From NCBI GenBank assembly GCA_001796315.1, contig MGME01000016.1, positions 1-50,688 of the forward strand: a DNA stretch of 50,688 bases. Reading direction: 5' to 3'. Both the position numbers and the translations under genes were made by a program. Source of the DNA: Chlamydiae bacterium RIFCSPLOWO2_12_FULL_49_12. Lineage in GTDB: Bacteria > Chlamydiota > Chlamydiia > Chlamydiales > Rhabdochlamydiaceae. Below, piece by piece: positions 34,567 to 42,786 of the stretch; position 1 is the first letter of the stretch, and every line of letters starts with the position of its first letter. The notes beneath the pieces were generated by a model. It did no database searches. It was not told the DNA's origin and was given only the letters and a program-made list of their open reading frames with translations.

Positions 34567-35526
34567 TTAAGGAATGAGGAGGATCTCTCTTTCCCCGGCT
34601 CTCTTTGCAAAAAATCCTTGAAGAAAGGCCGGGGCCAGCATCACTTTTTTTCCCTCCAGCTGCACTTCGAGAAGAGAGATGGCTCCTTCTCCGCAGGCGA
34701 CAACCCAGCGCTTTTTGTCAAAAAGAAGCAGCTCGCCAGGTTTTCCCTCCAGGCGGCTTTCGACTTGTGTGCGCCGAATGATGAGGCGTTTTTCTTTTCC
34801 GGAAAGTAAGATCGTGGCAAAAGCTCCTCTTTCCGGTGAGAGAGCGCGCACCAGATTGTGGATGGAGACGGCGCTCTTTTTCCAATCAATTTTTAATTCA
34901 TGGGGAAGAATTTTTGGAGCGAAGGTAGCCAGGGCTTCCTTTTGGAGCACTCTTTGAACGCACCCTTTTTCATAGTCATGCAGCACTTTTTTTAAGGCGA
35001 TACAGGAGGCGCCATAGAGGCTCTCTTCCAGCTCTTTGCAATTCATCTCTTGAGGAATCAAGACCTCTTCTTGATAAAGAATGGGTCCGGCATCCATTTG
35101 CAGCGCCATTTCAATCAGAGTCACTCCACTCTTTTCTTCTCCGGCCATCAGCGCGCGCTGCATGGGAGCCGCACCGCGATATTTGGGCAGCAGGCTGGCA
35201 TGTACATTGACAGAGCCAAAACAAGGGATATTCAAAAGATTTTGTTTGATTATCTCTCCGTAGGCAACGACGAGAAAAAGGTCCGGAGCATGCCCCTTGA
35301 GAACTTGAGCAAAGGCCTCTGTGGAGGCTTTCTCAGGAGCGTACAAAGGAAGAGGCGCACTGAGTTCTAAAACCTTTGCTTTAACAGCGGAGGGAGAGAG
35401 TTTGAGTAAGCGTCCCTTTTCTCGATCGGGACGCGTGACAACAGCGACAATCCTATCTCCTTGTTCGAGAAGATCTCCGAGAAGGCGCGCAGCAAAAGGA
35501 GAGGTCCCAAAAAAGACGATCTTCAT
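34567..35526 (-). CDS. fmt: Methionyl-tRNA formyltransferase
   Basis: 319 residues. It formylates initiator Met-tRNA with 10-formyl-tetrahydrofolate. MKIVFFGTSPFAARLLGDLL starts the Rossmann domain. Catalytic residues Asn107, His109 (in SVNVHASLLPKYRGAAP) and Asp145 (QMDAGPIL) are present. A C-terminal tRNA-binding domain follows. Its start overlaps the lpxA stop by 4 bp, in the chlamydial fmt-lpxA order. Confidence 0.97.
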   Translation of the reverse strand: MKIVFFGTSPFAARLLGDLLEQGDRIVAVVTRPDREKGRLLKLSPSAVKAKVLELSAPLPLYAPEKASTEAFAQVLKGHAPDLFLVVAYGEIIKQNLLNIPCFGSVNVHASLLPKYRGAAPMQRALMAGEEKSGVTLIEMALQMDAGPILYQEEVLIPQEMNCKELEESLYGASCIALKKVLHDYEKGCVQRVLQKEALATFAPKILPHELKIDWKKSAVSIHNLVRALSPERGAFATILLSGKEKRLIIRRTQVESRLEGKPGELLLFDKKRWVVACGEGAISLLEVQLEGKKVMLAPAFLQGFFAKRAGEREILLIP

Positions 35527-36383
35527 GAAGAGGTGATAATTTCTTCTTTGAAGAGCTCTTCATATTCCTCCAGTTCATCCTGGGGCTCTTGGGTCACTCC
35601 CTGAAGGCCAATTAAGCCCCGTTTGGAAGTAGAGCAAAATTCCACCCAGTGCCGGAGATGAGACGTGATCTCTATCTCCTTTTCAATGCGTCTTAACGCC
35701 TCATCCAGGTGAAGTCCGGAACGATAGGTTAACTTAAAGGCACGGCTAAGATCCTGTCTGACCTCCAGAGGGAAGTGGTGGCGTTTGAGGCCGACCAAAT
35801 TGAGTCCTCCGAGCTTGTAGGGAGCGCCGGCTCCAATAGTGTAAGGAGGAACGTCGTGGGTGATGCGGCTAAATCCTCCTACCATGGCATAGCATCCGAT
35901 GCGAGAAAATTGATGGATCGGGGTCATCCCGCCGATGATCACATGATCTTCGAGAATGACATGGCCTGCCAGGTTGGCGCCGTTAGCCATGATCACCCCG
36001 TTGCCCACCTCGCAGTTATGGGCAACGTGGCAGTAGGCCATAATGAGGCAATTGTCTCCAACCTTGACAACGGCGTTCTCCTGGCAGGAGGAGTTGATCG
36101 TGACAAATTCGCGAATCTCGCAATTTTTCCCGATCTTAACAAAAGTCTTTTCCCCACGGTACTTCAAATCCTGGGTCTTGGTGCCGATGCTTGCAGAGGG
36201 CCAAACAGACGTCCCCTCTCCGATGGTGGTATTTCCGTCAATGTAAGCGTGTGACTTGATCACCACCCTGTCTTCCAGCGTCACGCTTCCTTTGACAATG
36301 GCAAAAGCTTCTATGACAACGTCTTTTCCAATCTTGGCGCCGCTTTCAACGATAGCTTGCGGATGAATCTTAGGTTGCGACAT
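35523..36383 (-). CDS. lpxA: UDP-N-acetylglucosamine acyltransferase LpxA
   Basis: 286 residues. It adds the first 3-OH fatty acid to UDP-GlcNAc in lipid A synthesis. The left-handed beta-helix hexapeptide repeats run from IHPQAIVESGAKIG (6-19) to about 190. Catalytic His122 lies in MAYCHVAHNCEVGNG, and LAGHVILEDHVIIGGM follows. A helical C-terminus follows, a little longer than in E. coli. It is 15 bp downstream of lpxC-fabZ, and the two enzymes act in sequence. Confidence 0.97.
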   Translation of the reverse strand: MSQPKIHPQAIVESGAKIGKDVVIEAFAIVKGSVTLEDRVVIKSHAYIDGNTTIGEGTSVWPSASIGTKTQDLKYRGEKTFVKIGKNCEIREFVTINSSCQENAVVKVGDNCLIMAYCHVAHNCEVGNGVIMANGANLAGHVILEDHVIIGGMTPIHQFSRIGCYAMVGGFSRITHDVPPYTIGAGAPYKLGGLNLVGLKRHHFPLEVRQDLSRAFKLTYRSGLHLDEALRRIEKEIEITSHLRHWVEFCSTSKRGLIGLQGVTQEPQDELEEYEELFKEEIITSS

Positions 36384-36398
36384 GTAATTCCATACTTT

Positions 36399-37823
36399 CT
36401 AAAGTTTTTCCCATTCGACCAAAGCAAATCCAATCTCTGCTTCAGCGACTAACTGATCGTGTACAAAAGCCCTTCCCAGAATCTTACCCCCTTTCGAGCC
36501 CACATGGAGCGCTTTGGCGTGAAGCATCAGTGAATCTCCGGGAACGACGGGCTTTCGAAACTTCCCGTTGTTGACATTCAAAAGGACTGCCAATTTATCC
36601 TTATGTCCCTTTTGATGGATCAGCACTCCCCCCGCTTGCGCCAGCGCCTCGAGAATGAGAAAACCGGGCATCAGTGGAACCTGAGGAAAGTGCCCCTGAA
36701 AAAACTCCTCATTTCCCGTTACATTCTTCTGTCCGATAATGAGCCCCTCTTCCAGATTGAGATATACGATCCTGTCCACAAGTAAAAAAGGATAGCGATG
36801 CGGCAAGATCTTTTTGATCCCTTTGATATCCAAAACAACGGATTCTTTGAAACTCTCCTGAGACATTCTCATCTTCTCCAGCTTCTTGGGCATAGGTTCA
36901 ACTTCTTGACCCTGAGCCTGATTTGTAACGACGGGGTTTAAGTATTTTTGGAGGATTTTTGCAAACGCAATATTTGAAGAATGACCGGAACGGATCGCAA
37001 TAAGATGCGCCTGAAGGGGATATCCCAAAAGGGAAAAATCTCCCACTAAATCTAAAATCTTGTGGCGCACCATCTCATCCGAAAATCGCAAACCCTCGGG
37101 ATTGACAATCTTGTCCTCTTTGATGACAACGGCATTTTCGAGGCTTCCCCCCTTGATCAATCCGGAATGAATGAAGGGCTCTACTTCCTCATAGAGACTA
37201 AACGTGCGGCAGGGAGAGATCTCGCAAGCAAAAATTTCTTGAGTGATCTGAGTGGAAAAGAATTGGGAGCAAAGGGTAGAGGATTGGGGATAGTGAAGGG
37301 TGTAGCTCACTCGAAACTCATCGGAGGGAAGAGCCATAAGGTGGACATCATCCTTGGACCATGAGAGGGGATGAGCTAATTTCAAGCAGACCTTCTCTTC
37401 ATTCTGCTCCAGATAGCCGGCCTCTTCAAACATTTGAACAAACCGCGAGGCGCTCCCGTCAAAAATGGGCACTTCCGGGCCGCTTACCTCGATGAGAAGA
37501 TTGTCCACCCCTGAGCCATAAATGGCGGACAGGAGATGCTCCACCGTCTGAATGGTTGCATGCCCGATGCCTATTGCGGTACACCGAGGCATGGCATGAA
37601 TAAAATCCAGCCGCGCGGGAATTCTGGGTTTATCGGGAATGTCAACCCTTTGGAAAACAATGCCGTGGTTGGGGGGAGCGGGACAGAGCGTGATGGTACC
37701 GTTCTCTCCTGAAAAGAGTCCGACTCCGGAGGAGGAGATTTTTGATTGAAGAGTACGTTGTTTGGCGCGCTTCTGTGTCACGGAAGCTGTCTGTGCAGAG
37801 GGAAGTGAGCAAGCTAAAGACAA
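36399..37823 (-). CDS. lpxC/fabZ: Bifunctional LpxC deacetylase / FabZ dehydratase fusion
   Basis: 474 residues. The LpxC domain (~20-300) removes the acetyl group of UDP-3-O-acyl-GlcNAc, the committed step of lipid A synthesis. It has Glu95-His96 in TVEHLLSA, His254 and Asp258 in MVRHKILDLVGD, and His281 (SGHSSN). After a ~30-residue linker, the FabZ domain (~330-474) dehydrates 3-hydroxyacyl-ACP: LPHRYPFLLVDR, catalytic His378 in GHFP, and Glu392 in LILEALAQAGG. C. trachomatis has these as two adjacent genes; here they are one frame, as in Bacteroidetes. The start is TTG (37823) with GAGG at 6-7 nt. Confidence 0.95.
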   Translation of the reverse strand: MSLACSLPSAQTASVTQKRAKQRTLQSKISSSGVGLFSGENGTITLCPAPPNHGIVFQRVDIPDKPRIPARLDFIHAMPRCTAIGIGHATIQTVEHLLSAIYGSGVDNLLIEVSGPEVPIFDGSASRFVQMFEEAGYLEQNEEKVCLKLAHPLSWSKDDVHLMALPSDEFRVSYTLHYPQSSTLCSQFFSTQITQEIFACEISPCRTFSLYEEVEPFIHSGLIKGGSLENAVVIKEDKIVNPEGLRFSDEMVRHKILDLVGDFSLLGYPLQAHLIAIRSGHSSNIAFAKILQKYLNPVVTNQAQGQEVEPMPKKLEKMRMSQESFKESVVLDIKGIKKILPHRYPFLLVDRIVYLNLEEGLIIGQKNVTGNEEFFQGHFPQVPLMPGFLILEALAQAGGVLIHQKGHKDKLAVLLNVNNGKFRKPVVPGDSLMLHAKALHVGSKGGKILGRAFVHDQLVAEAEIGFALVEWEKL

Positions 37824-37850
37824 TTTTTTACCTCATAGACAAAGCATGCG

Positions 37851-37875
37851 AGTCCAAAAAGCTGCAAAATCGAGC
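37851..37875. repeat. Family 1 repeat remnant (half element)
   Basis: AGTCCAAAAAGCTGCAAAAT-CGAGC differs at two positions from the right end of the 12368-12557 element (GGTCCAAAAAGTTGCAAAG-TCGAGG). There is no matching left arm nearby. It lies in the untranslated leader expected for lpxC-fabZ. Confidence 0.6.
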
Positions 37876-37877
37876 TC

Positions 37878-37907
37878 AGTATAAGTTACAAAAATTACCG
37901 CAATTAA
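37878..37907 (-). promoter_or_regulatory. Putative promoter for lpxC-fabZ-lpxA-fmt
   Basis: On the minus strand a good -10 TATACT (37878-37883) follows a weak -35 TTAATT by 18 bp. Transcription would start about 45 bp before the TTG start and run through the family 1 half element at 37851-37875. Confidence 0.35.
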
Positions 37908-38012
37908 CCGATTTTAAGCAAGACTCAAATAGGAGCGCAAATAGGAGAGCGCCTGGATCGTTTAAGTCATTTTTTTACAAGCGGACGCCTTAGCCGGTTG
38001 GGTAATACGCTC

Positions 38013-38098
38013 AAAAAAGGCAAGTGCTCATAAAACTGAGGTAACCACCCCGAAACGGGGCCCCGGTTACCTCGGTTTCATGAGCACTTGCCAAAAAA
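38013..38098. repeat. Palindromic element with ~40-bp arms, downstream of lnt
   Basis: AAAAAAGGCAAGTGCTCAT and onward through GAGGTAACC-type sequence pairs with its complement around AAAC, ending in CTTGCCAAAAAA. The flanking A- and T-runs make it able to act as a terminator in both directions. For lnt, transcribed leftward, the stem followed by TTTTTT fits an intrinsic terminator, though the stem is unusually long. Confidence 0.8.
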
Positions 38099-38126
38099 TC
38101 AACTCATTGAAGGACAAAATCTTGCA

Positions 38127-39803
38127 TCATCTACCGACAAGCAATTTGTAAACTTCGGTTAGCCTCCTACGCAGGAGGGCGGCACATAAAAAACAAACTG
38201 AGGGGATGAGTATCCCCCAATTACCCCATAAAAGGTAGGGGGTGTTGTGATGCGAGGAGCTGATTTCAGTCACGATAATCCCGCTCACCCAGTCCGACCT
38301 TCCCCCTCTTCCCACTTTTGCAAGGACTCTTCCTAAGCTGTCCACTGCAGCTGTGATGCCCGAATTGCCGGATCTCAAGAGGGGAGCTCCATTCTCTACG
38401 GCTCGAAGGCGGCCCAAATCGAAGTGCTGTCGAGGGAGCCGCGACTGAGGATACCAGTTGTCATTTGTGAGGGTGACAAGGAGAGCCGCCCCTCCTTTTC
38501 TTCCCTCCCGGACCAGATGGGGAAAGGTCTCTTCATAGCAGATGGAGACGGAAAAGGGGATCCTCCCTTCAAATACTTTGGCCTCATTTCCCGGCTCAAA
38601 AAAATCGCAGATCCCATAACGCTGCGCCAAACGGCGCGCCCACTCAAAAGGAAGATACTCTGCGACAGGCATTAAGATGCGTTTGTCATAGCGGCTGATT
38701 CGAGAAGAATAGGGGAGAAAATGGTAGGCCGCATTGTAACTCTTTTGTAGAGCTCGATCATAGCCATCAAATCCGGCCACCACTTCCGCCTTGAAATGCT
38801 TGGCCAGCAGTTTTGCAAAAAAAGCATGCGTCACGGCAATCTGTTCACTCTGGGCGATCGCAAAGGGCGGTTGAAGGGCGGGAACGGCGCCAAGAGCTTC
38901 GCTTCCCAGCTCTTCTAGAACCATCGAGGTTGCGCTTGAAAGCGAAAAGAGCGGCTCATCAAGGAAGAATGGAAGCGCTGCTTCGGGAAGAACAATCAAA
39001 TCCACTCTTTTCGCGTGAGCCTGACTCAACAAAAAAAAGATCCTTCGCCACTGTTCGAGCGGAGGAATAAAGGCGTCCAGCCGGCCGGCAAGCGGGATCT
39101 TTTGCGAAGGAAGCAGTCCGGGCTGGACAAGGGCGACTGTCAACTTTTCAGCATTCTTATTCCTTCCGTCATGAACTTTGAGATGGGCGATGCCAAACAG
39201 ATAGGGAAAAGCGGCCACCGCGACCCAAATCCCTAACGCTTTTACCGCCCGGCTCGAAACCTTTGGAAAAAGAGGGAATGCCGAGAGTTGATCCGGGACG
39301 GAAAGAGAGGGACGGAAGAAGAGATTGAAGGCAAACCCATTGGTCAGAATGACCCAAAAGGAAAGGCCAAGAACTCCCCAGAATGCGGCAAACTGTAATG
39401 AAAGCAGCGAGGCGGAGAGGGCCATTCCCACCGGATTAAAAGAAAAGCCGCAAAGGATAAAAAAACGGAGCCACTCAAAGAGGGTCCAAAAGGATGCTAA
39501 AGCCAGCACGCGCAAAATAGAGAGCGGCCCTTCTCCGGGAAGCACAAGAGAGAGCATCCCGAACTGCACTCCTAAACCGACAGTTAGCAAGGCATAGACA
39601 AAGAGGATGTACAGGCCCTGATATTCATGGGAAGTCATCCAGGAAAGCTGGATCGCTTGAACGAGGGCAAACCACAGCGTCGCAGCCCAAAACCGTTTTT
39701 TGACAGAAGAAAAGATAAGAAAGCTCTTCCAAAAAAGGGCGTATCCGCAGGCAGCTGCAAAAGGAGCGAGAAAAGAAGACCATCCCGGCTGCCCGAACCC
39801 CAC
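38127..39803 (-). CDS. lnt: Apolipoprotein N-acyltransferase
   Basis: 558 residues from GTG 39803. It N-acylates the Cys of lipoproteins in the inner membrane. Six or so N-terminal helices are followed by a nitrilase-like domain with catalytic Glu in LIVLPEAALPFFLD, Lys in YDKRILMPVAEYLPFEW and Cys in VSICYEETFP. The frame stays open and hydrophobic upstream of 39803 (RSLFLFFLSLVVVGFGQPG) to just after the DoxX stop. A CTG at 39845 with GGAGG 8 nt upstream could be the true start, giving 572 residues. It is the chlamydial CT534 position. Confidence 0.92.
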   Translation of the reverse strand: MGFGQPGWSSFLAPFAAACGYALFWKSFLIFSSVKKRFWAATLWFALVQAIQLSWMTSHEYQGLYILFVYALLTVGLGVQFGMLSLVLPGEGPLSILRVLALASFWTLFEWLRFFILCGFSFNPVGMALSASLLSLQFAAFWGVLGLSFWVILTNGFAFNLFFRPSLSVPDQLSAFPLFPKVSSRAVKALGIWVAVAAFPYLFGIAHLKVHDGRNKNAEKLTVALVQPGLLPSQKIPLAGRLDAFIPPLEQWRRIFFLLSQAHAKRVDLIVLPEAALPFFLDEPLFSLSSATSMVLEELGSEALGAVPALQPPFAIAQSEQIAVTHAFFAKLLAKHFKAEVVAGFDGYDRALQKSYNAAYHFLPYSSRISRYDKRILMPVAEYLPFEWARRLAQRYGICDFFEPGNEAKVFEGRIPFSVSICYEETFPHLVREGRKGGAALLVTLTNDNWYPQSRLPRQHFDLGRLRAVENGAPLLRSGNSGITAAVDSLGRVLAKVGRGGRSDWVSGIIVTEISSSHHNTPYLLWGNWGILIPSVCFLCAALLRRRLTEVYKLLVGR

Positions 39804-39848
39804 TACGACAAGGCTTAAGAAAAACAGGAAGAGAGATCTTCGCAGGCT

Positions 39849-40322
39849 CTATCCCTCCGCAAGACCGCTTGCACGGGACTTTGGAGAAGAAGAACCGTAA
39901 GCCATGACAAGAAGAAGACCTCCGAAAATACTCAAGTTCTGCAAAAAATCAATCATCTGCTGGTGCCTATCCGCTTCGGAAAAGGCCCAAAAAGCGTGAA
40001 AGAAGAAGGTGGCTGGAATCAGAAACAGGATCAACAGAAGAGCTCCAAATCGGACTTTAATTCCCAAGATGAGAAAAAGCGAGCCCACAAGTTCAAAGAC
40101 AAGGCCAACGAGGAGAAGAACTGAAGTCCAAGGCACAAAAAAAGCAATGCCATCATGCAGCCAGGAAATTCCCGAATAAACATCTAGAGAATGGGTTAAA
40201 GCCTTTGTCAAGGCATCTTCAAATCCATTCCAATCAAATAGTTTATTTACCGCAGCAAGGAGGAAGATAAAACTTAAACAAATTCTTCCGATAATCACAA
40301 TAAATTTTTGCAAACCGGACAT
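39849..40322 (-). CDS. DoxX-family membrane protein
   Basis: 157 residues with four helices. FIVIIGRICLSFIFLLAAVN opens it, then KLFDW, WTSVLLLVGLVFELVGSLFL, RFGALLLILFLIPATFFFHA and FLQNLSIFGGLLLVMAYGS. This is the DoxX/DoxD layout, seen in oxidoreductase-linked membrane proteins. ATG 40322 was chosen over GTG 40343 because GGGAG lies 4-8 nt upstream. It ends 3 bp before a possible lnt start and is probably co-transcribed with it. Exact role unknown. Confidence 0.8.
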   Translation of the reverse strand: MSGLQKFIVIIGRICLSFIFLLAAVNKLFDWNGFEDALTKALTHSLDVYSGISWLHDGIAFFVPWTSVLLLVGLVFELVGSLFLILGIKVRFGALLLILFLIPATFFFHAFWAFSEADRHQQMIDFLQNLSIFGGLLLVMAYGSSSPKSRASGLAEG

Positions 40323-40370
40323 ACAAGCTCCCTTTTTTGGCACATGCTAAAGCGCCCTTTTCGTTAAAAT

Positions 40371-40530
40371 CTCGACTTTGTACGTTTTGTGACAGCCGGA
40401 TTTCGAGGAGGCGGCTCCCAGGTTGCAATGAATTTCTCAGGAAGGGTTAATGCAACCCTTCCTGAGAAATTAACTGCGACAGGGGAGCCGCTCTCCCGAA
40501 AGATGGCGTCAAAAACCGTACAAAGTCGAG
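40371..40530. repeat. Nested inverted-repeat element, family 1 (full form)
   Basis: Arms of about 78 bp. Outer arm CTCGACTTTGTACG...TTTCG, middle arm GGAGGCGGCTCCC facing GGGAGCCGCTCTCC, and a core hairpin AATTTCTCAGGAAGGGTT-AATGC with its complement. The arms agree at roughly four of five positions. The outer parts match 6463-6531 and the right half matches 49208-49265. It lies between the divergent doxX and rsmB genes. Confidence 0.88.
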
Positions 40531-40580
40531 AAAATGCAATCGTTTTAATCTAATCAGATTGGTACAATTTTTACAATTGT

Positions 40581-41711
40581 ATGGCGCTCTCTTTTCGAGA
40601 ATTTCATCTCTTTCAGATCCTGAATGGCTTTTCGCAAGAAAACAAAAGATTCCCCCTTGATCGCTATCTGTCCCATTATTTTCGACGCCACCGGGCAGTC
40701 GGGTCAAAAGACAGAAGAATGATTGCCGATACGGTCTATGATCTGATTCGATGGCGCGCCCCTCTCGATCACTTCTCCATTTACCCCCCTACCTGGGAAA
40801 GCCGTTATTTCGTCTATTCTCAAACAGCCTGGAGAGAACGCGCTCAAGCCGCCTCCCTTCCTCCTCACATCGCCTTAAGTTTTCCTCAATCCTATTATAG
40901 CTTTTTGGTCGCTGCTCTCGGAAGAGAAAAAGCAGAGGAGTTTTGCGCTCTTTCCAATGAATCTGCCCCCACCGTCGTCCGCGTCAATGGGCTGAAAACG
41001 ACAAGAGAAAATCTTTTAAAAAGCTGGGAGAGGCTCTATCCGGTCTCTCCAACCTCTCACTCGCCCTGGGGAATCCGCTTTCATAAAAAAGTTAATTTTT
41101 TTGCCATGAAAGAATTTAAAGAGGGACTCTTTGAGATTCAGGATGAGGGAAGCCAGCTTCTTGCCGATTTGATGGAAGTAGAGCCCGGGGATCAAGTCCT
41201 CGATTATTGCTCCGGATCAGGAGGAAAGACGCTCGCCTTTGCCTGCCGCATGCAAAAAAGGGGACAGATCTACCTCCATGACAAACGCAAAGAGATCCTC
41301 GCTGAGGCTAAAAAGAGGCTGAGGCGCGCAGGAGTGCAAAACGCCCAGCTTTTATGCTATGACGATCCCAAAAAAGGACAGTTAAAGCACACCATGGATT
41401 GGGTGCTTGTCGATCTTCCCTGCAGCGGGTCCGGCACTTTGCGGCGCAACCCCGATATGAAATGGAAGTTTCAAAGAGAGGAGCTTGAACAGCTGCTTGC
41501 AGAACAACGGAATATTTTTAAAGAGGCCTTGACCTTTCTCAAACCCAAAGGAAAAATTGTCTATGGAACGTGCAGCGTCTTTCCACAGGAAAATGAGGAC
41601 CAGGCCGCCTATTTTCAAAAACATCTCTCTCTTTCTCTGGAGCGGCTCTTTCAAACCTTTCCTCTTCATGAAGGCATGGATGGTTTTTTCGGTGCACGAC
41701 TTACGTTCTAA
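40581..41711 (+). CDS. rsmB: 16S rRNA m5C methyltransferase, RsmB/NSUN family
   Basis: 376 residues. An N-terminal NusB-like RNA-binding region (FLLDRYLSHYFRRHRAVGSK-type, near 28) is followed by a SAM-dependent methyltransferase domain. It has LDYCSGSGGKTLAFACRM near 211, DLPCSGSGTLRRNPDMKW with Cys281, and YGTCSVFPQENEDQAAYF with Cys331, the two cysteines of m5C enzymes. It adds a methyl group to a cytosine of 16S or a related RNA; which of RsmB/RsmF it matches is less sure. No clear Shine-Dalgarno. The SurA-like gene follows 17 bp later. Confidence 0.85.
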   Translation: MALSFREFHLFQILNGFSQENKRFPLDRYLSHYFRRHRAVGSKDRRMIADTVYDLIRWRAPLDHFSIYPPTWESRYFVYSQTAWRERAQAASLPPHIALSFPQSYYSFLVAALGREKAEEFCALSNESAPTVVRVNGLKTTRENLLKSWERLYPVSPTSHSPWGIRFHKKVNFFAMKEFKEGLFEIQDEGSQLLADLMEVEPGDQVLDYCSGSGGKTLAFACRMQKRGQIYLHDKRKEILAEAKKRLRRAGVQNAQLLCYDDPKKGQLKHTMDWVLVDLPCSGSGTLRRNPDMKWKFQREELEQLLAEQRNIFKEALTFLKPKGKIVYGTCSVFPQENEDQAAYFQKHLSLSLERLFQTFPLHEGMDGFFGARLTF

Positions 41712-41728
41712 TCTGCTATCATAAGATC

Positions 41729-42775
41729 ATGAGTAAAATCTATCACTTTTTTTTGACATTTCTTTGGGGAAGCATCCCGCTCCTGGCCTCCTCGTCTTCT
41801 CACCTTTTCTCTCCTCCCCAACCCAGCCTCCTCATTCAAAATCGCATCCTGGCCCACATCAATGAAAAAACGATTACCGTACTCGACCTGATGCAAGCCA
41901 TGACCCTCTTTTTGTCCAAAAGCTATCCCGATCAAGCTAAGTCTCCTCTGGCCCGATCCCATTTTTACATCGAACACTGGAACGAGTTTCTCGAACAGAT
42001 GATCGATCAAGAACTCATCCTGGCAGACGCTAAAACACTGGATCTTAAAATTTCTGATAAAGACATCCGGGAGACTCTCCTGGAACGTTTTGGTCCCAAC
42101 GTCATGCAAACTCTCGAAAAACTGGGCCTCGCTTACGAAAAAGCCAAAGAGCTTCTCTACAACGAAATTGTTCTTGAAAGAATGACCTGGTATAGGGTGC
42201 ATACCAAAGCCTACGAAAAGGTGAGCCCCCAGCACATTAAGTTCGCCTATAAAGAGTATCTGGCCACCAATCCTCCAACAAAGACATTGGAATATCAGGT
42301 GCTCTCCATCCGCTGTAATGAGCACGAGGCGGCGCAAAAGATCGGCCAAACAGCCTATCACCTGCTTTCTCAACACGAGGCGGACTTTTCCACCATTTGC
42401 GAAAAGCTTCCCCGAAGCGAAGAGGTCTCTGTCTCCCTCTCCGATATCTTCTCGCTCCAGGAGAGTGAACTCTCGCCAGCCCATAAAGAAGCTCTTTCCA
42501 GCCTAGCGGCCGGCAGCTTCAGCTCTCCCATCACGCAAGTCAGCCGTTTTGACAACTCCAATGTCGTGCGCATCTTTTTCTTAAAGTCGCAAACAAAGAG
42601 CAAGCCGCTGGAATTTAAAGAGATAGAACAGAAGCTTCGAGAAAAACTCTTCAATGAGGCTGTTTCTTCCGGGAGAACGCAGTATATTGCAAAGTTGAGA
42701 CAGCAGTACCGTTTTAATTCCAAGAGCCCGGAGTCGCTGATCCCCGAGGACTTCAAACCCTTTTCTCTCCGCTGA
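41729..42775 (+). CDS. SurA-like periplasmic chaperone / peptidyl-prolyl isomerase-type protein (CT355-like)
   Basis: 348 residues with a signal peptide (FLTFLWGSIPLLASSSS, near 7-23). The N-terminal SurA-like chaperone domain has NRILAHINEKTITVLDLMQA near 38 and WNEFLEQMIDQELILADAKT near 82. The C-terminal part is parvulin-like (YQVLSIRCNEHEAAQKIGQT near 188, then SSLAAGSFSSPITQVSRFDN near 254) but lacks a sharply recognisable active site. It probably escorts outer-membrane proteins through the periplasm. It lies next to rsmA, as CT355 does beside ksgA in C. trachomatis (recalled). Confidence 0.75.
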   Translation: MSKIYHFFLTFLWGSIPLLASSSSHLFSPPQPSLLIQNRILAHINEKTITVLDLMQAMTLFLSKSYPDQAKSPLARSHFYIEHWNEFLEQMIDQELILADAKTLDLKISDKDIRETLLERFGPNVMQTLEKLGLAYEKAKELLYNEIVLERMTWYRVHTKAYEKVSPQHIKFAYKEYLATNPPTKTLEYQVLSIRCNEHEAAQKIGQTAYHLLSQHEADFSTICEKLPRSEEVSVSLSDIFSLQESELSPAHKEALSSLAAGSFSSPITQVSRFDNSNVVRIFFLKSQTKSKPLEFKEIEQKLREKLFNEAVSSGRTQYIAKLRQQYRFNSKSPESLIPEDFKPFSLR

Positions 42776-42786
42776 AGCCAAGGCCT

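Larger units (their letters stand above)
37824..38126. other. Gap between lnt and lpxC-fabZ with repeat elements
   Basis: About 300 bp. It holds a family 1 half element (37851-37875), a likely lpxC promoter (37878-37907), a short direct repeat AAATAGGAG near 37928 and 37940, and the palindrome 38013-38098. No gene is seen. Confidence 0.5.

Noticed and set aside
40447-40707. A minus-strand 86-codon frame beside rsmB
   Set aside because: It consists of antisense rsmB plus the arm of the family 1 element; its similarity to the frame upstream of the bamD-like gene comes only from the repeat.
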